Position numbers and translations under genes: made by a program
Shown: in pieces, positions 1 through 8,327 of the stretch
Layout: each line of letters opens with the position of its first letter
How positions within the stretch are numbered: the first letter of the stretch is position 1
Assembly: GCA_020024475.1 (NCBI GenBank)
Contig: JAHHTS010000038.1
Span: 1-21,883 of the forward strand
Direction of reading: 5' to 3'
Length of the DNA stretch: 21,883 nucleotides
From: Oscillospiraceae bacterium
Lineage (GTDB): Bacteria > Bacillota > Clostridia > Oscillospirales > Ruminococcaceae
Notes under the pieces: generated by a model
What the model was told of the DNA's origin: nothing
The model's database searches: none
Seen by the model: the letters and a program-made list of their open reading frames with translations, nothing else

Positions 1-30
1 TATTTTTTATTTGAATAATTTCAATTTTAG

Positions 31-59
31 TTGATAATACAAGTATTTAGTTGTAAAAT
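31..59 (+). promoter_or_regulatory. sigma-A promoter of the MFS transporter gene
   Basis: The -35 TTGATA (31-36) and -10 TAAAAT (54-59) are separated by exactly 17 bp. The expected transcription start near 66 gives a leader of about 45 nt. The spacer holds a short inverted repeat, AATAC-AA-GTATT (36-47), which could be an operator. Confidence 0.7.
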
Positions 60-110
60 TAAATATATTTATATATTTAAAAATAAAAAAGTATTAAAGA
101 GGTAAAAATT

Positions 111-1319
111 TTGAATATTATTAAACAACATAAGCTTACCATATTCTTTATAGTTTATTTTGGTTACACAATGTCATCAAATTTTGTACATGCAGTTACA
201 CCAGCATTTCTTCAGTCAATCAACTGTTCAAGTAGCATGTTTGGATTTGCATATGCTGCAATGGCACTGGGACAGTTTGTCACCTCAGCTCTTTGGGGAA
301 AAATTGGAGATAAACTTGGATATGCTAAAAGTACGGCATATGGTTTTATAGGATATGGAATATCATCAATTTTATTTTCTATGGCAAAAAGTTGGCACCT
401 GGTTATTATTGGCAGATTTATTGGGGGCATGAGTGTTGCCAGTGTTCAAGTAAATAGTATGGCATATCTAACATCTATTAATGCACCAATGGAAGATAGA
501 AACAGGCTTCTCGTTATGTACGCATCAATGCAATCTATTGGTGGTGCTTTTGGATTTCTTATTGGTGGTATTATCGGAGATTTCAGTATTTATTATTCAT
601 TCTACGCACAATTTGCAGCACTTATCTTCATGGCTTTAATTACATTTTTCATGATAAAAGAACATGATTCATTTGAAAAAAGCCGAGAAAAATTTACTTT
701 AAGAGATATAAACCCATTTATTTCAATATCGTCAAGTATTAAACTCATCAATGTTACAATTGGTGTTTTTCTAATAAGTGCATTAGTTTCTATGTTTGCC
801 TCTAGTGGATTTGACCAAAACTTCAACTATTTTTTAAGAGCAAAGTTCAACTTTGCACCTTCTTCATCTGGCCTTTTTAAAGCTACGGTCGGTATCATAT
901 CTCTTGTTATAAATCTAACGTTAAACATGTGGATTGTAAAACACACGAATATTTCTAAATCAATGTGTTGTACAATTTTATTAGCTGCTTTCTCAATATT
1001 TGCAATGGTTTTTTCTAGCAATCAAACATCAGTTTTATTTTTCGCACTTTGCTATTATGCGTTTTTCTCTATGTTTAACCCATTGCAGCAGTCTGTAATG
1101 TTAAAAAATGATGATACTTCTTCCAAAGGCTCAGTTGCAGGTTTGTTTAATGCAGCAAAAAGTTTTGGTATGGTAACCGGTCCTACATTTGCTGGTCTTA
1201 TATTCGATATAAATCCTGACTATGCATTTTTAACATTTGGAGGAATGCTTGTTATCGCAGCAATGATTTCATACATAAACTATTTACAACTTAAAAAATC
1301 CGGAGTATATAAAGATTAG
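111..1319 (+). CDS. MFS family transporter (drug/metabolite efflux type)
   Basis: A 402-residue polytopic membrane protein with about 12 hydrophobic segments, the normal size of a major facilitator superfamily permease. The loop between helices 2 and 3 carries a motif A-like sequence, GKIGDKLGYAKS (about residues 64-75), which in this superfamily gates the proton-coupled conformational change. The second half shows a looser repeat of the same layout. The start is TTG at 111: the only good ribosome binding site, AAAGAGG at 97-102, lies 8 nt upstream of it and no ATG is suitably placed. It has its own sigma-A promoter and ends just before a bidirectional hairpin terminator shared with the convergent gene, so it is monocistronic. 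The substrate cannot be read from the sequence; multidrug or sugar efflux are both possible and no local regulator gives a clue. Confidence 0.85.
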   Translation: MNIIKQHKLTIFFIVYFGYTMSSNFVHAVTPAFLQSINCSSSMFGFAYAAMALGQFVTSALWGKIGDKLGYAKSTAYGFIGYGISSILFSMAKSWHLVIIGRFIGGMSVASVQVNSMAYLTSINAPMEDRNRLLVMYASMQSIGGAFGFLIGGIIGDFSIYYSFYAQFAALIFMALITFFMIKEHDSFEKSREKFTLRDINPFISISSSIKLINVTIGVFLISALVSMFASSGFDQNFNYFLRAKFNFAPSSSGLFKATVGIISLVINLTLNMWIVKHTNISKSMCCTILLAAFSIFAMVFSSNQTSVLFFALCYYAFFSMFNPLQQSVMLKNDDTSSKGSVAGLFNAAKSFGMVTGPTFAGLIFDINPDYAFLTFGGMLVIAAMISYINYLQLKKSGVYKD

Positions 1320-1340
1320 ATTATATAAATGTGAAGATTA

Positions 1341-1378
1341 AAAAAACAGACGATGTATAGTACATCGTCTGTTTTTTT
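1341..1378. terminator. bidirectional terminator between convergent genes
   Basis: A perfect hairpin, AAAAAACAGACGATGTA / TAG loop / TACATCGTCTGTTTTTT. The A run and T run flank a GC-containing stem, so it can stop transcription from both sides. The stop codon of the minus-strand gene (1377-1379) lies inside the T run. Confidence 0.9.
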
Positions 1379-2183
1379 AATAGTTAAATGCTGTCATTTG
1401 TGAAACATCTATTTTATCAGGATAAGCTGTTCTAATTATAATTTTTTCAATTACCAAATGGTGTGCATATCTCAAATCTTGTTTATATTTGTACATATGT
1501 ATTATGTCTTCATCCGACATGTCCCAATTGTAATCAATTGTCCATATATCAACATTATCTATATATTTTCCGTATTGTTCATTATCCGAATCATAATCAT
1601 TATGTCTAATATATACTTTGCTAGGGTCACCTTTATAATTAATTTCTACACGATATTTGTTTGTTAAGCTATCATCATAAACCACCTTAACATTTACATC
1701 AGGTCTAAAATCATTTTTTATAAAACTAAAGTTTCCTTGAAGATATATTTTATCTCTTGAATAATCACAATCTTTTTCAGAATAAGCTGTTTTGATAGGC
1801 CAGGATTCTATGTAAGAAGGATATCTTGCATTTTGAAATTCATCAACTATAAATGAATCAATCATCGAAAAAATTGCACATGCAAATGCAATAACAAAAT
1901 TTATCAAAGCAATTTTAGAATAGCTTAAAAATCCCAATTTTTTGCTAAATATCCGACGCCATGCAAATAATGAAACCCCAATAGCCATAAACCCCAAAAA
2001 CAATCTTGACATTATATATGCCCAAGCTACAAATCCAGCTGATAAAAATTTAAAAAATATAGAAATAGTCTTAGTTATTTCTACAATACCTGCTAGAGTA
2101 AACAAACAACCAATTGGAAAAGATATTCCTATTTTAACCAATTTTAAAAAAGAACTCAAATTTATATCTTCTACTGTATTCAT
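1377..2183 (-). CDS. membrane protein of unknown function with extracytoplasmic C-terminal domain
   Basis: A 268-residue protein I do not recognise. The first ~115 residues contain three or four hydrophobic segments (about 16-34, 40-58, 59-75, 87-112). The remaining ~150 residues are hydrophilic, rich in Asp and Tyr, with alternating beta-type stretches. A plausible picture is a membrane-anchored domain displayed outside the cytoplasm, but topology cannot be settled by eye. The ATG at 2183 is preceded by AAAGGTGATG, a good ribosome binding site. It has its own promoter and follows spoIIE on the same strand without an intervening hairpin, so some readthrough from spoIIE is possible. No catalytic motif was seen. 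Confidence is high that it is a gene, low for any function. Confidence 0.75.
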   Translation of the reverse strand: MNTVEDINLSSFLKLVKIGISFPIGCLFTLAGIVEITKTISIFFKFLSAGFVAWAYIMSRLFLGFMAIGVSLFAWRRIFSKKLGFLSYSKIALINFVIAFACAIFSMIDSFIVDEFQNARYPSYIESWPIKTAYSEKDCDYSRDKIYLQGNFSFIKNDFRPDVNVKVVYDDSLTNKYRVEINYKGDPSKVYIRHNDYDSDNEQYGKYIDNVDIWTIDYNWDMSDEDIIHMYKYKQDLRYAHHLVIEKIIIRTAYPDKIDVSQMTAFNY

Positions 2184-2213
2184 AAGTCATCACCTTTATT
2201 CAATAATAGATTT

Positions 2214-2242
2214 ATGATAACATGTATAAGATTTTTTTTCAA
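2214..2242 (-). promoter_or_regulatory. sigma-A promoter of the 268-aa membrane protein gene
   Basis: On the minus strand, TTGAAA (2237-2242) and TATCAT (2214-2219) are separated by 17 bp. It lies directly after the spoIIE stop codon at 2251, where I see no terminator hairpin. Confidence 0.6.
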
Positions 2243-2250
2243 TAATATAC

Positions 2251-4470
2251 TTAGTTTATTTTCAATCTCATTACAATAACAGTTTTATCATCTAATATAT
2301 TATTTTGTGAAATAACAGTTTTTGCAATTTGTTCGCATGACATATTATGTAAATTTTTCACACTATTATCTATTATTCCAACTCCATCACTTGCCATGAT
2401 TACAGTCTGTTTGTCGTCAAGATGGAAGTTAACATTATATATTTTTATATTCTTAAGTACTCCTAATGGCAAACTATCCTCATAATATCTGTTAATATCG
2501 TTTTCATCTATAACAATTGTTTCTCCTGCACCAGCTTTAATTATATGAGATTCACCTGTAAATAAATCAACCGACAAAATATCAAGAGATGCACTGCTTT
2601 CTCCACTTCCTTTTAGGTTCATGGCTAAATTAACAATATTTATAGCATTCTCAAGACCAACTCCAGCAACTATCATACTTTTAGCCATTGCGATAACAGT
2701 ATTACTTTCAGCGGCAGCAAGTGTCCCAGTACCCATTCCATCACTTAAAAGCAAAAACAGTTTTCCCTCGTTTACAAAGTACCGATTATTATCTCCATTT
2801 ATAAGTTTTAACCGACCTGTCTCAATAAAAAGTTCATAATCAAACTTTGGTTTAGAGTTAAAAGTATACAATATCTCATTTAACTGTTTTTCACATATGG
2901 GATTGCTAAAAGCAGTACTATAAATTTTTTCAAGGCGAAGTTGTATTTTATATAAATCATTTTCATTTACTGGTTCTAAAACAGAAAAGTTCATCTTATC
3001 TGGTTTTTGGCTACAAAGACAATATGTATGATTGATATTCAAATCTTCCAAAAATTTATCCATAATCATAGTTACAGAAGAATTAACCAATTGACTAGTT
3101 TGGTTTTTATATAGCATATCTCCTACAGTAGATGAAATAGATAAAAATGCACTTTGTAAAAGTTTTTGATTGTTTTTTTGAGACTGTAAAATATATTTTT
3201 TAGATAATAACAATCTGGAATTTTCTTCAAATGAATTTTTCAATTTTCCTATTTTATTACATTGACTATAAAATCCCTTAGAAAAATCGTTTTCTCCTTG
3301 CCAATACATTTTTTTTGCGTATTCAGAAAATTGCTCATATGTAAAACTATATTTTTGTTGCCAACAATGCATATTATTTTCGCATTTTTTACAAACATCT
3401 TCTGTTACCAAATCTTCTATGCTTATTTGTTTTAAATTTTTCTCATTTAATCTTGAAATATCTATTGCACAACTAGCCAAGAAATTAAGACTCGACTGTA
3501 ATTTATTCATACTACATGCTAACTGTCTCCAATCATGTCCATTCACAAAACTTGGTGCGGGTTGTGGAGCCTTTTCTAATATGTAAGGTAAAAAAGCATA
3601 TATTAATAGTGCGACTATGGTTGTTGTAACAAAAGCAAATCCAGTAAATCTATAGATCAATGCAAGATTTACCACAAGTGCTGTAACAAAAACAGATGGA
3701 TATATATATATATTATTTTTTTCAGCACAAAATACACCAACAACCCATATTGCCAATAAACTTATAAACAAAAGACCAAATTCTTTTTTATCTAACACCA
3801 TAAGAAAAGATACAACCAGCGATATCAGTCCAATAGTAATTCTCCCGTGCGATGAATAAAACCATGATAGACTTATAGCTATTGCAGCTGACATATAAAC
3901 TAAAAAACTGTCAAATCCTGTTAAAGCTATACATACAGTTAAAATCGATATAAATACAGATATAAAATCAGTACAAGAATATATATGGCTATCTTTTTTT
4001 ATAATTTCTTCACCTGACTGAATCACAGAACACAATACATATCCAGCTAATGCCTCTAAAATTGAATAAATTTTGTATTGCCAAGTATAAGAAAAATATA
4101 CGAGTAAAATTTTTGTTACTCCAAGAGATAAAAAAGATAATATAATAGAATATTTTTCTTTTTTTAATGTCATATAAAATGCGAGATATATAATAGACGA
4201 AATAAAATAAGGTATATAACTAATATCCCTTAATGACATAATTGCAGTAGAAATAAAAAAACCGGATATTGCCGCTGCTTTATAATCTGGTTCTTGTCTA
4301 CTTACTGCCAAAATAAGCCCGATAAATGCTATGGGAATATCACACCACTTTCCTCTTGCTGCTGAAAAAGTAATCATCGCCCAAGTTATCATTTTATATA
4401 TATCTGCATTGCTTAATTCAAAGTGCTTTTTATTTATAGTACTTTTTACTTTTTTTGAAATAGCTGTCAT
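2251..4470 (-). CDS. spoIIE: stage II sporulation protein E (membrane PP2C-type serine phosphatase)
   Basis: SpoIIE dephosphorylates the anti-anti-sigma factor SpoIIAA at the sporulation septum, which releases sigma-F in the forespore; it also associates with FtsZ. This copy has 739 residues, shorter than the 827 of the Bacillus subtilis protein. Residues ~25-300 hold about ten hydrophobic segments (domain I). A middle region (~310-530) carries a cysteine cluster C360-x2-C363-x5-C369-W370. The C-terminal PP2C domain (~540-739) has the expected acidic metal-binding motifs: SDGMGTG with D577, ASDG with D695 and the final DDKT at 727-730. The catalytic core therefore looks intact. ATG at 4470 has only a modest ribosome binding site (GCGGTG). 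Neighbours are unrelated to sporulation. The promoter carries tandem Spo0A-box-like sites. The gene implies an endospore former or a recent descendant of one. Confidence 0.93.
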   Translation of the reverse strand: MTAISKKVKSTINKKHFELSNADIYKMITWAMITFSAARGKWCDIPIAFIGLILAVSRQEPDYKAAAISGFFISTAIMSLRDISYIPYFISSIIYLAFYMTLKKEKYSIILSFLSLGVTKILLVYFSYTWQYKIYSILEALAGYVLCSVIQSGEEIIKKDSHIYSCTDFISVFISILTVCIALTGFDSFLVYMSAAIAISLSWFYSSHGRITIGLISLVVSFLMVLDKKEFGLLFISLLAIWVVGVFCAEKNNIYIYPSVFVTALVVNLALIYRFTGFAFVTTTIVALLIYAFLPYILEKAPQPAPSFVNGHDWRQLACSMNKLQSSLNFLASCAIDISRLNEKNLKQISIEDLVTEDVCKKCENNMHCWQQKYSFTYEQFSEYAKKMYWQGENDFSKGFYSQCNKIGKLKNSFEENSRLLLSKKYILQSQKNNQKLLQSAFLSISSTVGDMLYKNQTSQLVNSSVTMIMDKFLEDLNINHTYCLCSQKPDKMNFSVLEPVNENDLYKIQLRLEKIYSTAFSNPICEKQLNEILYTFNSKPKFDYELFIETGRLKLINGDNNRYFVNEGKLFLLLSDGMGTGTLAAAESNTVIAMAKSMIVAGVGLENAINIVNLAMNLKGSGESSASLDILSVDLFTGESHIIKAGAGETIVIDENDINRYYEDSLPLGVLKNIKIYNVNFHLDDKQTVIMASDGVGIIDNSVKNLHNMSCEQIAKTVISQNNILDDKTVIVMRLKIN

Positions 4471-4490
4471 TTTTTACACCGCACTTTCAT

Positions 4491-4547
4491 ATAATATAGT
4501 TTAATTATATAAAAATGCGATAAATTATTTTGCCATATTTTGCCAAA
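4491..4547 (-). promoter_or_regulatory. spoIIE promoter with tandem Spo0A-box-like sites
   Basis: Reading the minus strand there are two copies of TGGCAAAA (4528-4535 and 4538-4545), spaced exactly 10 bp, one helical turn. Each matches the Spo0A core TGNCGAA with one change (A for G). A TATTAT -10 lies at 4491-4496, and no TTGACA-like -35 is present 17 bp upstream of it. This layout resembles known Spo0A-activated sigma-A promoters of B. subtilis (spoIIE, spoIIG), where tandem 0A boxes replace a good -35. The pattern is visible; binding is inferred. Confidence 0.55.
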
Positions 4548-4594
4548 AATAAAAATGTACCATAAAAATAATAATATTTATTTTGATATTGTTA

Positions 4595-4635
4595 AAAAGA
4601 AAAGTAGAGTGTATCAAAATTTGATACACTCCACT
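4595..4635 (-). terminator. terminator downstream of the broken small gene
   Basis: A hairpin with arms 4603-4618 and 4620-4635 (core GAGTGTATCAAA / TTTGATACACTC, one mismatch in the outer stem). On the minus strand it is followed by TTTCTTTTT. It separates the 141-aa gene from the spoIIE promoter. Confidence 0.75.
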
Positions 4636-4656
4636 GCTATTTAATTAAACTTTTTG

Positions 4657-4811
4657 TTAATATTCTATTTTTTTCAGCCATGGGAACTTATTTTCCAAAA
4701 AAATTTATAATTTGGATACTTGTAAGCGGATTCATATTCTTTTGCAATCATTCTACAATTTCGTTCAATCTGAGTTTCTGTCCATTCCTCGTAGTGAGTA
4801 ATATCTATTTT
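4657..4811 (-). pseudogene. detached C-terminal tail of the upstream 141-aa gene
   Basis: Directly after the TGA at 4812-4814 the same frame stays open and reads protein-like sequence (KIDITHYEEWTETQIERN..., then KEYESAYKYPNYKFF) up to a run of seven T on the coding strand at about 4705-4711. Past the run, that frame quickly stops (KISSHG*). Shifting by one base gives a natural-looking ending, FLENKFPWLKKIEY, with TAA at 4657-4659, shortly before the terminator hairpin. The simplest reading is one gene of about 190 codons with a nonsense codon and a frameshift in its last quarter. A homopolymer sequencing error could explain the frameshift but not the TGA. Confidence 0.6.
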
Positions 4812-5237
4812 TCATTCTTCATATGTCTTCATAATTTCAGCATAAGCATCTTTTATAAATTCGCAGTTGACTACTTGTATGGGCTCGAAAGAATAAAATG
4901 CATTTGGTATGTCTGTTAGCGGTTGAATTTTTTCGTTCAGTTGCACTGTGTAAATATATGCTGACACACCTTTGTAAGTTTCCTGCAATGCGTTAGGATA
5001 ATATTCCTCAAATCTAAACTTATTTTCTGATGTAAAGCCGTATGGTCCCCATTTTTTCCAAACGCCTTCATGTCTAAAACCTGTTTGTTTACAAAATTTT
5101 TCAATAGCATTACTGAGATACACAACTGTATTTTCTCTTTTTGCAGAAAAATACACTCTAGAATCACCATGATTAGAAATTCTAGGTTCTAACATGTTAA
5201 TTTCAGCAATAGGTGATGCATTATACAGCAAATTCAT
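4812..5237 (-). CDS. conserved-looking hypothetical protein, probably truncated at its C terminus
   Basis: A 141-residue soluble protein starting MNLLYNASPIAEINMLEPR. ATG at 5237 is preceded by AGGAG with 9 nt spacing, a convincing start. The beginning (LYNASP...LEPRISNHGD, then VYFSAKRENTVVYLSNAIEKFC) recalls small clostridial hypothetical proteins that display a 'LYHxSP..LEPR' opening. This could be a distant ADP-ribosyltransferase-like fold (H/Y opening, later Y, then E), but that is only an impression and no activity is claimed. The reading frame stops at TGA (4812-4814) although coding-like sequence continues beyond it, so this is probably the surviving 5' three quarters of a longer gene. 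It has no operon partner: a terminator follows, and the ribokinase-like gene upstream is 138 bp away. Confidence 0.65.
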   Translation of the reverse strand: MNLLYNASPIAEINMLEPRISNHGDSRVYFSAKRENTVVYLSNAIEKFCKQTGFRHEGVWKKWGPYGFTSENKFRFEEYYPNALQETYKGVSAYIYTVQLNEKIQPLTDIPNAFYSFEPIQVVNCEFIKDAYAEIMKTYEE

Positions 5238-5320
5238 ATGGCCGTTTCTCCTATTTATTTTCTAGAAAAATTATGGCTAGATTTTCGAATATAACTGTAA
5301 CATAAATAATGATAAAAGCA

Positions 5321-5351
5321 TTCTGATTTATTTATCATGATACAATCAGAC
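5321..5351 (-). terminator. possible weak terminator after the PfkB-family kinase gene
   Basis: Arms TCTGATT (5322-5328) and AATCAGA (5344-5350) enclose a second palindrome, TATCATGATA (5333-5342). On the minus strand it is followed by a short U-rich CTTTTA tract. The stem is AT-rich and weak. Confidence 0.35.
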
Positions 5352-5374
5352 AAAACTATTTCCCTAATACTTTA

Positions 5375-6271
5375 TTATTTAAGAATAAGATTTGACTGGA
5401 GAACTTCATCTTTTGAAGGTATGCTGTCTGAAGCCCCTGGGCGAGAAACCGCTATCGCACTAGCTTTAGATGCCATAGTCAAAATTTCCATAGGTTTCAA
5501 TCCTTCAAGAATACCACCAAGGAAGTAACCGATAAATGTATCGCCAGCTGCAGTTGTATCAATAGTATTAACTTTGAAAATACCATGTTGATATGTTTTT
5601 TCACCATCAAAGTACTTTACACCTTCACTTCCAAGAGTGATAACTATTTTGGAATCAGGATATTTTTTATTAAGTTCTTCAATAGCCTTATCCGCATCTT
5701 CATACCCACTTATTGCAGCTGCTTCTATTTCGTTCATAATAAAATATGAAACTTTCGATAAATCACATTTAAGCAATTCTTCATTCATAGGACTTGGATT
5801 AAGTGCGATAACCATGCCTTTGTCATAACCTTTATCAATTATATAATTCATTGAAGAAATTTCATTTTGCAAAAGAAGAATATCACCTTCATCAAAATCT
5901 GCAAGAACCTTATCAACCTCTTCGTGTGTTATTGTTCTATTAGTACCTCCATAGAGAATTATACTATTTTGGCCACTTTTTTCAACTTGAATAATTGCAT
6001 GACCTGAAAGTTCATCGTCATCAATATACACATGTTCTAAATCAACATTAAATTCTTTTAGTTTTGAAAGAAGAATAGCTCCATCAGATCCAATTTTACC
6101 AGCCATATAAACTTTGCTACCAGCCTTTTTACAGGCAATTGCCTGATTTAGACCTTTACCACCACAAAATGTACCAAGCGAAAGTGAAGATACTGTTTCA
6201 CCTGGTTTTACAAAATTTTCGACCTTATATGTACGATCAATATTTAATGAACCAAAATTCAAAATTTTCAT
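5375..6271 (-). CDS. PfkB-family sugar kinase, ribokinase-like
   Basis: A 298-residue ATP-dependent kinase of the ribokinase/PfkB family, which phosphorylates a sugar or nucleoside hydroxyl. Signature 1 is FCGGKGLNQAIA (GGKG at 37-40) and binds the sugar; signature 2 is DTTAAGDTF (238-246), with D244 as the catalytic base and the anion hole formed by AAGD. The opening N-F-G-S-L-N-I-D (5-12) is the usual substrate-contacting strand. I place the start at the ATG at 6271 because AAGGAG lies 6 nt upstream; an in-frame ATG at 6313 has no such site and lies almost at the -10. A near-consensus sigma-A promoter precedes it. Ribokinase is the most likely role, but fructokinase or nucleoside kinase cannot be excluded; no ribose transporter is nearby. 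Confidence 0.85.
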   Translation of the reverse strand: MKILNFGSLNIDRTYKVENFVKPGETVSSLSLGTFCGGKGLNQAIACKKAGSKVYMAGKIGSDGAILLSKLKEFNVDLEHVYIDDDELSGHAIIQVEKSGQNSIILYGGTNRTITHEEVDKVLADFDEGDILLLQNEISSMNYIIDKGYDKGMVIALNPSPMNEELLKCDLSKVSYFIMNEIEAAAISGYEDADKAIEELNKKYPDSKIVITLGSEGVKYFDGEKTYQHGIFKVNTIDTTAAGDTFIGYFLGGILEGLKPMEILTMASKASAIAVSRPGASDSIPSKDEVLQSNLILK

Positions 6272-6328
6272 GTTTTTCTCCTTATTGGGGTTTATTACGA
6301 AATCCTTCATCAATTTTTGCTACTCTCT

Positions 6329-6357
6329 ATAATAGCTTTATATTTTACACATGTCAA
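6329..6357 (-). promoter_or_regulatory. strong sigma-A promoter of the PfkB-family kinase gene
   Basis: On the minus strand, TTGACA (6352-6357, perfect -35) and TATTAT (6329-6334) are separated by 17 bp. It lies right after the stop codon of fbp (6363), so the kinase gene is transcribed independently of fbp. The -10 position argues against translation starting at 6313. Confidence 0.8.
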
Positions 6358-6362
6358 CAAAT

Positions 6363-8327
6363 TTAGTCTTTTTGTTGTCTTATTATTCCTTTATTATAAG
6401 CTTCTATAAGCATTTTTAAATCTTCAATCATAGATTTTATTTCTTTTCCCATATCTGTATCTGCTACTAACATGCGATTTTTCATAGTATCAAATACATT
6501 TACTTTACTTTCAATATCTTTATTATTATAAACTACATCTTGCAAACTAGTAAAAGGTTGGTGAGCTCTTAGAGAAAGTCCTCGGGAAGAATAGACCATA
6601 GTGTAGCCTGCAATACCCGTTTTACTATGATAAGCTCTTGAAAATCCACCATCAATATCTATTATTTTTCCACCCGCTTTTATAGGTTGTTCTCCATCAA
6701 TTACTTTTACTGGAACATGACCATTTATAATTCTACATTTAGGTCCTTCTAATCCAAACTCGGCTAGAATGGCATCAGCAACTTCACTATCTTCTTGATA
6801 CTTATAATAGTAATCCTTACCTTCTACTTTAAGTGATTTTTCTTCTAAAAGTACATTTTCAAATGTTGTCATTTTACTTCTTCCAAACATAGGACTATTT
6901 TTTCCACACCAAAGATACCACAAAATATCTTGGCCTAATTGGCGTTCCTCACTGCCATCTTGACCAAAATAAGCAATACGACACATAGAATCAATATAAT
7001 CCATAAGTGCTTTACCACTATAACTTTTATCACCTAAATGAACACTTTTAAAGCTTCCGTCTTCATTTAAAGGGATTACCCCATGGTACATGAGAATACC
7101 ATTTTCAATTTTATAAGCAGAACCATGAGAATAAAGAAATTTTGCATGCTCCTGAAGTTTTTCACTTTGAGTAAATGCTTGAGATAATTTCTTAATAAGC
7201 TCTATCTCATCTTCTGAAAGCTTAGCAGGGTTATCTGGATCAATAGTTGGAAAATCGCTATCTTTAAGTTTATAATCCTTTCCTTCTATACGGATTGTGC
7301 CATTATCATAATTTATCTTCAACAGCATTTTTCTATCATCCATATCAAAATTAGGATTTCTATCGATAACTTCACATTCAAGCTTATACATTATAACAGA
7401 AATTGCCTTATGCATTTTTGCAACTATCACTTCATCATCTTTATTATATCCAATAGCTTTTCTAGGTTTAAAAACTGAACAGTCCCCATAAGTATGTTGT
7501 GCAAAAGTAGCCAGAGGTCGAAGATTTATACCATATCCATCTTCTAAAGCTTCAAGGTTATTGTAAGCGGCACATATTCTTATTACACTTGCAACCCCAA
7601 GCAGAGATCCAGTTGCACCACAAAGCCACAAAACATCATGATTTCCCCATTGTATATCAACAGAATGATGCTTCATGAGTTTGTCGAGTATTACATCTGG
7701 TCTACTACCTCTATCAAATATATCACCTACTATATGGAGTTTATGCACAGCTAATCTTTTAATAACTACACTAATAGCCTCAATAAACTGATCAGCCGTA
7801 CCTGTTTCTATAATAGCGGAGATAAATTGATTATAATAAGCTTCTTTATTATGATCTTCAAAGTGAGCATGTAGCAATTCATCGATTATGAATTCATATC
7901 CTTTAGGAATAGAACTTCTAACCCGCTGACGAGTATTTTTACTTGCAACATGGCGGCACACATCAATTAAACGGTAAAGTGTAAGACGATACCATGCATC
8001 CATACGTTTTTCTTTTTGCTTTATTTCAGCTAATTTCTGTGCAGGATAGTATATAAGACTGGCATAAACAGCTCGTTGATTAGCAGTTGTACTATCCCCC
8101 AAAGCAACATCAATTTTTTCTCTGATTACTCCAGAGGCATTATTAAGTATATGAGTAAATGCCTGATCTTCACCATGAATATCAGACATATACATTTCAG
8201 TTCCTTTTGGCAATTTCATCTGTGCTTCAAGACTTATTATCTCACTAGATGCACGCTGAACATTTGGGTACTCTTTTGCAAGAAGTGTTAAATATTTAAT
8301 ATTTTCTTCTATCTTTTTCTGCTCCAT
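6363..8327 (-). CDS. fbp: fructose-1,6-bisphosphatase, class III
   Basis: Hydrolyses fructose 1,6-bisphosphate to fructose 6-phosphate plus phosphate, the committed step of gluconeogenesis. At 654 residues it matches the large class III enzymes of Firmicutes (B. subtilis Fbp type), unrelated to the ~330-residue class I enzymes. The metallophosphatase-like motifs are in order: SDIHGE (D49, H51), GDIFDRG (D202, D205), GNHD (228-231) and a late NGHVPV. I choose the ATG at 8327 (MEQKKIEEN...) because GGAG lies 7 nt upstream. An in-frame ATG at 8360 lacks a ribosome binding site and sits within a few bases of the -10. It has its own promoter and lies just upstream, on the same strand, of the sugar kinase and downstream of fba, so gluconeogenic and glycolytic genes are clustered but separately transcribed. 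Confidence 0.95.
   Translation of the reverse strand: MEQKKIEENIKYLTLLAKEYPNVQRASSEIISLEAQMKLPKGTEMYMSDIHGEDQAFTHILNNASGVIREKIDVALGDSTTANQRAVYASLIYYPAQKLAEIKQKEKRMDAWYRLTLYRLIDVCRHVASKNTRQRVRSSIPKGYEFIIDELLHAHFEDHNKEAYYNQFISAIIETGTADQFIEAISVVIKRLAVHKLHIVGDIFDRGSRPDVILDKLMKHHSVDIQWGNHDVLWLCGATGSLLGVASVIRICAAYNNLEALEDGYGINLRPLATFAQHTYGDCSVFKPRKAIGYNKDDEVIVAKMHKAISVIMYKLECEVIDRNPNFDMDDRKMLLKINYDNGTIRIEGKDYKLKDSDFPTIDPDNPAKLSEDEIELIKKLSQAFTQSEKLQEHAKFLYSHGSAYKIENGILMYHGVIPLNEDGSFKSVHLGDKSYSGKALMDYIDSMCRIAYFGQDGSEERQLGQDILWYLWCGKNSPMFGRSKMTTFENVLLEEKSLKVEGKDYYYKYQEDSEVADAILAEFGLEGPKCRIINGHVPVKVIDGEQPIKAGGKIIDIDGGFSRAYHSKTGIAGYTMVYSSRGLSLRAHQPFTSLQDVVYNNKDIESKVNVFDTMKNRMLVADTDMGKEIKSMIEDLKMLIEAYNKGIIRQQKD

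Noticed and set aside
4805..4820. Recoded TGA (selenocysteine or alternative genetic code) in the small gene
   Set aside because: No convincing SECIS-like hairpin follows, the sigma-factor gene uses TGA as a genuine stop, and a second lesion (frameshift) lies in the same tail. Decay is simpler.
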